A stretch of DNA of 33,292 nucleotides. It comes from Chloroflexota bacterium. Its GTDB lineage: Bacteria > Chloroflexota > UBA6077 > FW602-bin22 > JAMCYS01. The translations under genes and the position numbers were made by a program. How positions within the stretch are numbered: position 1 is the stretch's first letter; the number at the start of each line of letters is the position of its first letter. The stretch lies in NCBI GenBank assembly GCA_023473795.1, contig JAMCYS010000158.1:1-33292 (forward strand), written 5' to 3'. Positions 1-6,385 of this stretch are shown piece by piece. The notes below the pieces were generated by a model. It had not been told where the DNA came from, made no database searches, and saw only the letters and a list, made by a program, of their open reading frames with translations.

Positions 1-350
1 CGACCGCGACGAGTGTCCCACCGCAGAACACGCCGACGGCAACCAGTGTCCCGCCGCAGAACACGCCGACGGCAACGGCGACGAATACTCGCGTGCCGGA
101 CTACCCGACGCTGAACACGCCGACCCCCGGCCCGACGTCGACGCCCGTGCCCCAGGTCGCGGTTCTGCCGATCGTTACCGTGCTGCCGGCGGTAGCAGCG
201 GTGCAGCCGCAGGCCGTCGTGCAGGCACTGCCGGCCACCGGTCTGGGTGGGGCTTTGCCGATCGATCCGCCCTTGGCAGGCTTTACGATCGCCGCTCTGG
301 CGGCTTTGAGGCTGATGCTGTCCGGTCGCGGCGGCCGCCGCCAGGACTAG
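1..350 (+). CDS. C-terminal end of a surface-anchored protein with LPATG sorting signal (partial)
   Basis: Only the last ~116 residues are in the window; the gene runs in from the left in the frame that starts at base 3. The visible part is a Thr/Pro/Ala-rich linker (SVPPQNTPTAT repeats, then TPTPGPTSTPVPQ), a Val/Ala/Pro stretch, and a tripartite end. That end is LPATG at 228-242, a hydrophobic segment of about 20 residues (PPLAGFTIAALAALRLML), and a short basic tail (RGGRRQD). This order is that of a sortase cell-wall sorting signal; alternatively the hydrophobic segment is just a membrane anchor. Nothing can be said about the catalytic or binding domain, which lies outside. The TAG stop is followed by a terminator-like hairpin. 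Confidence 0.75.
   Translation, partial: TATSVPPQNTPTATSVPPQNTPTATATNTRVPDYPTLNTPTPGPTSTPVPQVAVLPIVTVLPAVAAVQPQAVVQALPATGLGGALPIDPPLAGFTIAALAALRLMLSGRGGRRQD
12..77 (+). repeat. Two tandem 33-bp coding repeats
   Basis: Units 12-44 and 45-77 are nearly identical (one clear internal difference, cccacc versus cccgcc, and the last base). They encode the 11-residue unit SVPPQNTPTAT twice. More units probably lie left of the window. Such Thr/Pro repeats act as stalks in surface proteins and change copy number by slippage. Confidence 0.8.
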
Positions 351-385
351 GCTCGGTCTTCCAAGTACCAGGGCTCATGGCGAGA

Positions 386-419
386 CGGCGCCCCGAGAGG
401 CCATTACCTTGGGGCGCCG
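386..419 (+). terminator. Probable terminator of the surface-protein gene
   Basis: The stem 386-397 pairs with 408-419 (nine GC-rich pairs, then G-T, A-T and G-C) around a 10-nt loop. It is followed by a pyrimidine-rich, partly T-rich tail (ctctttgtct). It lies 36 nt after the stop. Confidence 0.6.
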
Positions 420-500
420 CCTCTTTGTCTGCGCCCTGCCTGGTTCTCGGCCCAGCTCCGGGCGCGGTTTGACATCCGTGCATAACTGGCAGGTATGGCG

Positions 501-645
501 GTAGGGGCGGGGCTCCGTACCCGCCCGCCCGTCTAATCCCCACGCCGAGCTGGCAACTACGCCGCTACGGCGGCCGCGGCCGCCCCCTTCGCTACGCTTC
601 GGGGACATGGCTGGCGGGCGGGCAGAGACGCCCGCCCCTACGGGA
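501..645. repeat. Inverted pair of GTAGGGGCGGG-type intergenic repeats
   Basis: Copy A at about 501-531 begins gtaggggcgggg and ends in a cccgcccgcccg arm. Copy B at about 613-645 is the same element inverted (ggcgggcggg...cccgcccctac). Each copy is itself a GC hairpin. The flanks also match in inverted orientation: tgcataa lies just before copy A (479-485) and ttatgca just after copy B (646-652). The spacer holds another GC-rich palindromic stretch (ggcggccgcggccgcc, about 569-584). I see no gene in 351-712; the interval holds the terminator, this repeat pair and the next gene's promoter. The GTAGGGGCGGG motif resembles short palindromic repeats scattered through some Chloroflexota and cyanobacterial genomes, but I cannot count other copies from here. 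Confidence 0.55.
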
Positions 646-673
646 TTATGCACGAATGCCAGGGCGCGGCCTC

Positions 674-703
674 TTGGACGAACGGCCCGGCTGCCGCTAT
701 AAT
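674..703 (+). promoter_or_regulatory. Promoter of the rhodanese gene, near-leaderless
   Basis: The -35 TTGGAC (674-679), an 18-bp spacer and a perfect -10 TATAAT (698-703) lie only 9 nt before the ATG at 713. Transcription would start about at the start codon and leave little or no 5' UTR. There is no Shine-Dalgarno sequence in those 9 nt. Confidence 0.7.
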
Positions 704-712
704 GGTCGGGCT

Positions 713-1201
713 ATGAAGAACCTGAGCGCGCTCCTCCTCGTGAGCATTATCCTGCTGGCCGCCGGCTGTGCAGCCGGCGCAGCCGGCGGGGCCCGGCCGA
801 CACCTTCTGCCGCCCCGGCGGCGAGTGCCCCGGCCGCGCCCACCGCGGCTCCCGGACTCGCCCCCAGCCCCGCGGTCGCCACGCTCTCCGTGGGCAAGGT
901 GCGCGAATTGCTCGCCGGCGCCAATCCGCCCGTCGTCTTCGACACCCGCGACCGCGAGGTCTACGATTCCGGCCACGTTCCCGGCGCGCGCTCGCTGCCC
1001 TACGGCGAGCTGGAAACCCGCCTGGCGGAGGTGCCCAAGGACCGTCCCGTCGTCCTCTACTGCACCGGCGCCACCTGAGGCTCCAGCTATGCCGCGGCCC
1101 GTGTGCTGGCCGCCAAGGGCTACGACAACGTCAAGGTTATGGAGGGCGGCATCGGCGCCTGGCTCGAGGCCGGTTATCCGGTGGAGAAGAGCGCGCCCTA
1201 G
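713..1201 (+). CDS. Rhodanese-domain lipoprotein, candidate selenoprotein (TGA at codon 122)
   Basis: It is a secreted sulfurtransferase-fold lipoprotein. Residues 1-19 are a lipoprotein signal (hydrophobic run ending AAGC, lipidated Cys19). An Ala/Pro/Thr linker follows to about residue 65, then one rhodanese domain (VVFDTRDREVYDSGHVPGA, then the active-site loop). Read conventionally, the frame stops at TGA 1076-1078 right inside the active-site loop, after YCTGAT. The same frame continues without interruption to TAG 1199-1201 and encodes the rest of a rhodanese domain (GSSYAARVLAAKGYDNVKV, then EGGIGAWLEAGYPVE). The TGA aligns with the second Cys of relatives with a YCxGxxCxxS loop, here C117-T-G-A-T-U122-G-S-S. 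A SECIS-like hairpin follows at a suitable distance. Rhodanese-like selenoproteins have been predicted before in bacteria. The alternative is a simple nonsense mutation (pseudogene). With Sec read through, the product has 162 residues. The start at 713 was chosen over an upstream in-frame start because the lipoprotein signal begins there. Confidence 0.75.
1076..1113 (+). promoter_or_regulatory. Candidate bacterial SECIS element downstream of the in-frame TGA
   Basis: Bases 1094-1099 (GCGGCC) pair with 1108-1113 (GGCCGC), six GC pairs closing the 8-nt loop CGTGTGCT. A G is the second loop base (1101), with 22 nt between the TGA and that G. Bacterial SECIS elements are known to have a short stem, a small loop with G among its first two bases, and this G about 16-37 nt after the UGA; all three hold here. 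A competing helix, CCAGC 1083-1087 with GCTGG 1105-1109, is possible. GC-rich DNA forms hairpins easily, so the fit alone is not proof. Confidence 0.5.
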
Positions 1202-1250
1202 CGACCTCCCCGTCTCCGCCATCCCTTTGCCCCGGACGGCTGTCACTTTC

Positions 1251-1279
1251 TTGATCCCTATGCCTCGACGTGGTAACAT
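1251..1279 (+). promoter_or_regulatory. Promoter of the arsR-P-type ATPase operon
   Basis: The -35 TTGATC (1251-1256), a 17-bp spacer and the -10 TAACAT (1274-1279) predict a transcription start near 1286, next to a dyad at 1291-1308 and 54 nt before the GTG start. Confidence 0.6.
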
Positions 1280-1290
1280 TTATCCTGAAG

Positions 1291-1308
1291 AATAAGTAAA
1301 TGCTTAAT
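1291..1308 (+). promoter_or_regulatory. Possible ArsR-family operator
   Basis: It is an AT-rich imperfect dyad, TAAG (1293-1296), six bases, CTTA (1303-1306), sitting at the predicted transcription start of the metal-resistance operon. It is AT-rich in otherwise GC-rich DNA. SmtB/CadC-type repressors bind AT-rich imperfect dyads over or near their own promoters, so self-repression is the natural reading. Confidence 0.4.
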
Positions 1309-1339
1309 CGACGATTTCATCGCGGGGGCGAGGACGAAC

Positions 1340-1765
1340 GTGGCAACCGAACGGGGCCGAAGCCGGCGTGCCGATTTGGCCGAAACGTGCGAGGTCAAGG
1401 GGGCTGACCTGGGGCGAGTGCGCCAGGGTAGAGAAGTACTCCTTGGCGACGATACCTACTCCCTGCTAGCGGAGACCTTCCGCAGCCTGGCCGACCCCAG
1501 TCGAGCTAAGATAGTGCATAGTCTGCTGCGTCAGGAGCTGTGCACCTGCGACCTCGCCGCGATCACTTGCCTTTCCGAGCCCGCGGTCTCGCAGCATCTG
1601 CGCTTGCTGCGCGCCCTGCACCTGGTGAAGACCAGGCGCGAGGGCAAGAAGGTGTTCTACTCCCTGGCCGACGCCCACGTTCGTTTCTTGCTCAGCGTGT
1701 CGTTACGGCACTTGCGGCATGGTCCTGCCAGTGAGGCAGTCGCGGCGGGCGGGCAGTCCGCCTGA
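1340..1765 (+). CDS. ArsR/SmtB-family metal-sensing repressor, CadC type
   Basis: It is a 141-residue winged-helix repressor expected to leave its operator on binding Cd, Pb or Zn. Visible features are an N-terminal Cys17 (AETCEVKG), the metal-box helix ELCTCDLAAI with Cys68 and Cys70, the recognition helix SEPAVSQHLRLLRALHLV, the wing TRREGKKVFYSL, and D111/H113 at the start of the last helix, where SmtB/CzrA-type proteins bind zinc. CadC uses an N-terminal Cys plus the CxC pair, so a Cd/Pb site is likely and an alpha-5 Zn site is possible. Cys77 is an extra thiol. The GTG start has GAGG 6 nt upstream. The next gene, a P1B ATPase, starts 33 nt after the stop, and the promoter and dyad upstream fit an autoregulated operon. 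Confidence 0.9.
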   Translation: MATERGRSRRADLAETCEVKGADLGRVRQGREVLLGDDTYSLLAETFRSLADPSRAKIVHSLLRQELCTCDLAAITCLSEPAVSQHLRLLRALHLVKTRREGKKVFYSLADAHVRFLLSVSLRHLRHGPASEAVAAGGQSA

Positions 1766-1798
1766 CGGGGGCGGGCGAGGCATCTGGAGGTTATTGAG

Positions 1799-4561
1799 TT
1801 GACGACGGCAGAAATGAAGTTGACGCCCGGCGAAACCGGCGATTGCCAGCGCTGTCTGGTTGACTTACGCGAACAGCTGGCCACTCTTCCCGGTGTGGAG
1901 CAGGTGAAGCTGGCGGGGGAGCCGGTCGAACTGGCAATTCGGTTCGACCCAACGCGGTTGGCGCCCCAAGATCTGCACGCGGCGGCGGACGAGTTCTCGA
2001 CGGCTCTGCGGCGACGCTATGCTCACGAGATAATCCGGGTGAGCGGGCTTGACTGCGCCGACTGCGCGGCAACGGTGGAGAGCGCCGTGGCGCGCCTGCC
2101 GGGCGTCGTGACCTCGAGGATCAATTTCGCCGCCGGCACCATCCTAGTCGAGTACGAGCGGGAGAAAGCCGACCGGCGGCAAATCCTGGCAGAGATCCAC
2201 AATCTCGGTTACGAGACGGGAGAACAGAAAGTTGGTGGCCAGGCCAGCTCGACGTTCTTGCTGAGCGGGCTCGACTGCGCCGACTGCGCCGTCTCGGTGG
2301 AGCGCAACCTCGCCAGCCTGCCGGGCGTGATCTCGGCCAAAGTCAACTTCGCGACGGCCACCCTCGAAGTGCGCCACTCTCCCACGGTGCGCGCCGACGA
2401 GATTGCCAGCGTGGTGGAAGCGAGTGGCTACGGGGCAGCGCCGGTCCGCCAGGGCCAGGCTGACAAACAGGCGTCGTTCTGGGTGCGCAACCGCCGGGCG
2501 GCCTTGACCGTCGCCGCGGGCGCGTCCTTGTTGCTGGGGCTGGCCGTGAGCTGGCTCCGGCTGCCCAACCCGGACTGGAGCGAGCCGGTGAGTCACGGAT
2601 TGCTGCTGTTGGCCACCGCTCTGGGGGGCTTCCACGTGGCCCGGGCCGGCCTGTATGGCCTCGTCCGCAGTCGCAGCCTGGATATGAACGTGCTGATGAC
2701 GGCGGCCGTCCTCGGCGCGCTGGCGCTGGGCCAGTGGGAGGAGGCGGCCACGGTCGTCGTCCTTTTCGCGCTCGGCAACAGCCTAGAGGGCTACACGATG
2801 GACCGGGCCCGCGGCGCCATTCGTTCGCTGCTCGCCCTGGCGCCCAACACAGCGCGCGTGCGCCGTGATGGGCGAGAGCAGACGGTGCCTGCCGAGCAGG
2901 TCGCGGTCGGCGAGACGGTGCTTGTCCGCCCGGGCGAGAAGGTTCCGGTCGACGGACTGGTGACGGCGGGCGTCTCCGGGGTCAACGAAGCGCCGGTGAC
3001 GGGCGAGTCGCTGCCGGTGGAGAAGGTGGCCGGCGACGAGGTCTACGCCGGCAGCCTCAACGAGCGCGGCTATTTGGAGGTCAGGGCCACGCGGCCCTAT
3101 GGCCAAAACACCATCTCGCGCATCGTCCACCTCGTAGAGGAGGCGCAGGGGCAGCGTGCCAGGTCACAGCGCTTTGTGGACGAGTTCTCACGCTACTACA
3201 CCCCGGCGGTGATGGCCGGAGCGCTGGCCGTGGCCACGGTGCCATACTTTCTGCTCGGTCAGCCGTTCGATCCCTGGTTCTACCGCGCCCTCGTCCTATT
3301 GATCATCGCCTGCCCCTGCGCGTTGGTGATCTCCACGCCCGTGGCTATCGTTTCCGCCATCGCCAGGGCGGCTCGCCTAGGGGTCTTGATCAAGGGCGGA
3401 GCCTATCTCGAGGCAGCCGGCCGCCTCAACGTCGTGGCTTTCGACAAGACCGGCACCCTCACCGTCGGCCGCCCCGAGGTGACCGACGTCATTGCCCTGA
3501 ACGGCCTGGACGAAGACGATCTCTTGCGCCTCGCAGGCCGCCTCGAAGAGCGCTCTGAGCACCCGCTGGCGGCGGCCATCTTACGCCGGGCCGACGGGCA
3601 CCGGCACGCGGACTCTTTGCCGCCGGTGGCGGACTTCGTCTCCCTGCCCGGGCGCGGCCTGCGCGCCCGTCTGGCAGACCAAACCTACTACCTTGGCAAC
3701 CAGCGGCTGCTGGCAGAGGTCGGCGTGCCATTGAACGGCAGTGCGGCGCGCATCGAGTCCCTGCTTGGCGAGGGCAAGACGGTGCTCCTCCTGGCCGACG
3801 AAGTGTCTCTGTTGGGCTACGTGGCCGTGGCGGACCGCCTCCGCCCCGGGGCCAAAGAGGCAGTGGCAGAGCTCCGGCAGTCCGGCGTGCGGCGCGTAGT
3901 GCTGCTAACCGGCGATCAAGAGGCTACGGCGCGGGCCATCGCCCAGGCGGCGGGGGTGGACGAGTACAAGGCCGGCTTGCTGCCGGACGAGAAAGTGGCG
4001 GCGATTCAGGACTTGCGCCGGCGCTATGGCGCGGTAGGGATGGTGGGGGACGGCGTGAACGACGCGCCCGCGCTGGCCGTGGCCAACGTGGGCATCGCCA
4101 TGGGGGCGGCCGGCAGTGACGTGGCCCTGGAGACGGCCGATGTGGCGCTGATGGCCGACGACCTGAGCAAGGTCGGCTTCGCGGTCGGCCTGGCTCGCGG
4201 CGCTCTGGACACGATACGACAGAATGTGGCGTTCGCTCTGGCCATAAAAGCGGTGTTCCTTGCCCTAGCCGTCCTTGGCGTGGCCACCCTCTGGCTGGCG
4301 ATCCTCGCCGACACCGGGGCCTCGCTGGTGGTGACTCTTAACGGGATGCGCTTGCTGGGCTACGGCCGGCGCTTTGCCAGGCCCAGCGCCGAACACCGCG
4401 AGGCCCATGCGGCTGTTGAGTGCACGGCAGAGCACTGCCATTGCGGCCACGAGCACGGCCACGACGGCGACGAGCGCGAAGAGGAAGAATCGGGGCTTGA
4501 AGCGTCGTCACTCGCCGAGGGTTCTCCCGAGCACGATCACGCCGGGCACACCCACAGTTAG
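1799..4561 (+). CDS. cadA: P1B-type heavy-metal ATPase (Zn/Cd/Pb exporter)
   Basis: It is a 920-residue ATP-driven metal exporter in the inner membrane. The N-terminus has three metal-binding modules: a degenerate one with CQRC (C16, C19) and two good HMA domains with GLDCADCA (C86/C89 and C160/C163). The core carries TGES (401-404), the intramembrane CPC (505-507), DKTGT with phosphorylated D549, the SEHP motif (H588-P589) and GDGVNDAP (750-757). The last membrane part has K817 and D838 (LADTG), which mark the P1B-2 Zn/Cd/Pb class rather than Cu. The tail (865-920) is rich in His, Cys, Asp and Glu (HCHCGHEHGHDGD and DHAGHTHS), a further metal-binding segment. The TTG start is supported by GGAGG 8 nt upstream. 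It lies in an operon with the CadC-type repressor, so metal induction is expected. Confidence 0.95.
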   Translation: MTTAEMKLTPGETGDCQRCLVDLREQLATLPGVEQVKLAGEPVELAIRFDPTRLAPQDLHAAADEFSTALRRRYAHEIIRVSGLDCADCAATVESAVARLPGVVTSRINFAAGTILVEYEREKADRRQILAEIHNLGYETGEQKVGGQASSTFLLSGLDCADCAVSVERNLASLPGVISAKVNFATATLEVRHSPTVRADEIASVVEASGYGAAPVRQGQADKQASFWVRNRRAALTVAAGASLLLGLAVSWLRLPNPDWSEPVSHGLLLLATALGGFHVARAGLYGLVRSRSLDMNVLMTAAVLGALALGQWEEAATVVVLFALGNSLEGYTMDRARGAIRSLLALAPNTARVRRDGREQTVPAEQVAVGETVLVRPGEKVPVDGLVTAGVSGVNEAPVTGESLPVEKVAGDEVYAGSLNERGYLEVRATRPYGQNTISRIVHLVEEAQGQRARSQRFVDEFSRYYTPAVMAGALAVATVPYFLLGQPFDPWFYRALVLLIIACPCALVISTPVAIVSAIARAARLGVLIKGGAYLEAAGRLNVVAFDKTGTLTVGRPEVTDVIALNGLDEDDLLRLAGRLEERSEHPLAAAILRRADGHRHADSLPPVADFVSLPGRGLRARLADQTYYLGNQRLLAEVGVPLNGSAARIESLLGEGKTVLLLADEVSLLGYVAVADRLRPGAKEAVAELRQSGVRRVVLLTGDQEATARAIAQAAGVDEYKAGLLPDEKVAAIQDLRRRYGAVGMVGDGVNDAPALAVANVGIAMGAAGSDVALETADVALMADDLSKVGFAVGLARGALDTIRQNVAFALAIKAVFLALAVLGVATLWLAILADTGASLVVTLNGMRLLGYGRRFARPSAEHREAHAAVECTAEHCHCGHEHGHDGDEREEEESGLEASSLAEGSPEHDHAGHTHS

Positions 4562-4590
4562 GGAGAGCCAAGACCCCAGCAGAAGTTGCC

Positions 4591-4636
4591 GCCCGAGCAG
4601 GGCACGGCCGGAGCACGGGCCGTGCCCTGCTCGGGC
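4591..4636. terminator. Strong hairpin terminator between convergent genes
   Basis: A perfect 19-bp inverted repeat, 4591-4609 with 4618-4636, encloses an 8-nt loop. It sits between the ATPase stop (4561) and the stop of the minus-strand permease (4676). T-runs are weak on both sides, but the position and symmetry fit a shared bidirectional terminator. Confidence 0.75.
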
Positions 4637-4675
4637 GGGTTCTGGGTCACGGGTCCGCGGCCCCGCGCGGGTGCG

Positions 4676-6007
4676 CTAGTCGGGGTTCGCCCGTGGCCCT
4701 CGTCTCAGCCCCATGAACAGCAGATACAGCAGCGCCGAGACGACCATTGTGGGCACCGAGGCGCCGATAAGGGTGAGATTGGTGCTCACGAGCCCGGATA
4801 CCCCTAAGGCTCCCAGCAGGCCGAACGGATCCTCGCCCGACAACCAGCGGAACACCAGCACGCCCACCACATAGGCCAAGACGGCGCGGAGATTGAGTCC
4901 CCGCCAGTACCAGTAGCGCCCGCGTCCGAACAGCGAGTTGACGTCGTAGCGACCCCGGCGCAGCAAGTAGTAGTCGGCGAGGACGATGCCGAAGTAAGGT
5001 ACGAACGTGGCGCCGATCCAGAGCAGGAAGGTCTGGTACTGGTCCATGGGAAACACCAGCGCCAGAGCGGTGCCGAGAAGGCCCCCGACGAGGATGCCCG
5101 AACGCTCACCTAGGCGCGGCGCGATGTTCAAGGCGGAAATGGCCGTCGAATACACGTCCATAAAGGCAGTGGTGAAGGTCGAGAGCAGCACGATCGACAG
5201 CGCCGGCAGGCCAAGGCCGAGCGCCAACATACTCGGCACAGGGTCGGGCTGACCGGTGGCGAGAGCGGCGACGAGGCCGACGAGGAACATCCAGCTACTG
5301 CCGACGAAGTAGCCCAGCCAGCTGCCGAAGAAACTAGACCCGGAGCGGCGGGCGAAGCGCGAGTAGTCGCCAATCAAAGGCAGCCAGGAGATCGGCAGGG
5401 CGATTGCCAGATCGAGACCGACGCCGAACGGCAGCTCACCCGTCGGCTGGCTGGCGAACACGTCGCTCACGCTCTTCCCGCCCAGCGCGGCGTAGGTGAG
5501 CGCTAGGCACAGCAAGAGCAGCAGGGCGACCGAGATGTTGTTGAGCCAGCGCCAGGTCTTCTGGCCCACCAAGGCCCAAACGGTGGTGACCAGACCGACC
5601 GCGATCTTCCAGGCCAGCAGATTGTCCCAGCCGAAAATGGCTCTACTTACTTCGTTGGCCGCCTGGCCCGCCAAAATGATCATCACGGCAGTCCAGCCTA
5701 CCAGCTGTACCACATTGAGGGCGGCGCCGATGTAGGATCCCCTCACGCCGAAGGCGGGCCGGGTGCCCACCATCGTCGGCACGCCGGTCTCGCTGCCGAT
5801 CACGCCGCCCAGAGCGAAGGGCGTGTTGCCGATGATGTGTCCCAAGACGATGGCCAGGAAAGCCAGCCCGAAGCCCAGCGGGGCGAGCAGGCCGCCGGTG
5901 AAGATCTCGGCGATAGAGATGGCGGCGCCGGACCAGAGGAGGAAGAAGTCCCAGCCGCCGTAGGTACGGTCGGCTGGGCGCACTGGAGCTATCGAGATCT
6001 CAGACAA
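4676..6007 (-). CDS. cytX: NCS1-family permease, CytX-like (hydroxymethylpyrimidine uptake)
   Basis: It is a 443-residue inner-membrane permease of the nucleobase:cation symporter-1 family. The N-terminal motif RTYGGWDFFLLWSGAAISIAE is typical of this family, followed by about 12 hydrophobic segments and conserved GNTPFALGG and GTRPAFGVRGSY stretches. The gene is preceded on its strand by a TPP riboswitch and a terminator. NCS1 permeases under TPP control (CytX) are known or predicted importers of the thiamine precursor HMP, which is the best substrate call. I chose the TTG at 6007 because AAAGGGG lies 8 nt upstream of it. The in-frame TTG at 6031 lies inside the terminator's T-tract and is unlikely. 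The alternative is a cytosine permease (CodB). Confidence 0.85.
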   Translation of the reverse strand: MSEISIAPVRPADRTYGGWDFFLLWSGAAISIAEIFTGGLLAPLGFGLAFLAIVLGHIIGNTPFALGGVIGSETGVPTMVGTRPAFGVRGSYIGAALNVVQLVGWTAVMIILAGQAANEVSRAIFGWDNLLAWKIAVGLVTTVWALVGQKTWRWLNNISVALLLLLCLALTYAALGGKSVSDVFASQPTGELPFGVGLDLAIALPISWLPLIGDYSRFARRSGSSFFGSWLGYFVGSSWMFLVGLVAALATGQPDPVPSMLALGLGLPALSIVLLSTFTTAFMDVYSTAISALNIAPRLGERSGILVGGLLGTALALVFPMDQYQTFLLWIGATFVPYFGIVLADYYLLRRGRYDVNSLFGRGRYWYWRGLNLRAVLAYVVGVLVFRWLSGEDPFGLLGALGVSGLVSTNLTLIGASVPTMVVSALLYLLFMGLRRGPRANPD

Positions 6008-6025
6008 GGCCAACACCCCTTTCGT

Positions 6026-6069
6026 GCACAAACAAAGCCGCCTGCCGCGAAGAGACAGCGGCAGGCGGC
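6026..6069 (-). terminator. Riboswitch-controlled intrinsic terminator
   Basis: On the minus strand a perfect 12-bp stem (6058-6069 with 6037-6048) with a 9-nt loop is followed by TTTGTTTGTG (6036-6027). It lies between the TPP aptamer and the permease start, so TPP binding most likely switches termination on. Confidence 0.85.
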
Positions 6070-6090
6070 GAACGTTGGCCCGGTCACCTG

Positions 6091-6178
6091 CGCCGCTTCC
6101 CTACGCTAGCATTACCTAGATCAGGTTCAAGGGGTCGGCGGGTTGCCCCGCCTCTCAGACTGGCTCCCCCAGCGGCTG
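6091..6178 (-). promoter_or_regulatory. TPP (thiamine) riboswitch, THI element
   Basis: Read on the minus strand, it has the conserved blocks in order: CTGAGAGG (6158-6151), GAACCTGATC (6128-6119) and TAATGCTAGCGTAGGGAA (6114-6097). The ends close into a P1 helix, GCCGCT (6176-6171... on the complement of agcggc) with AGCGGC (complement of 6092-6097). A terminator follows within 25 nt. This is the aptamer for thiamine pyrophosphate; it should repress the CytX-like permease when thiamine is plentiful. Confidence 0.93.
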
Positions 6179-6195
6179 GAGACTATTCAATTCCG

Positions 6196-6222
6196 CAGTT
6201 CAATGTTAGAACTGCCTATAAT
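6196..6222 (+). promoter_or_regulatory. -10 box and adjacent dyad upstream of the exonuclease-WYL gene
   Basis: TATAAT at 6217-6222 is immediately preceded by a perfect dyad, CAGTTC (6196-6201), seven bases, GAACTG (6209-6214). No good -35 is visible at 17 bp; the dyad occupies that place, so it may be an operator or activator site. It lies between the divergent riboswitch transcript and the exonuclease gene. Confidence 0.4.
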
Positions 6223-6385
6223 GCCGTGTCAAGCAGACGACTAGGCAGCTCGCCCCTGGCGGCCGTTTGCCATGTCCTGCCCGCGACGGTTGACGTCCAA
6301 CGGAAGCCGATGCTATTCTTGCCCTGGGCGCCTTTGGCCGCGGACAACCCTACGGCTCCTTGGCCCGGCCCGGCGATTCCCTGGG

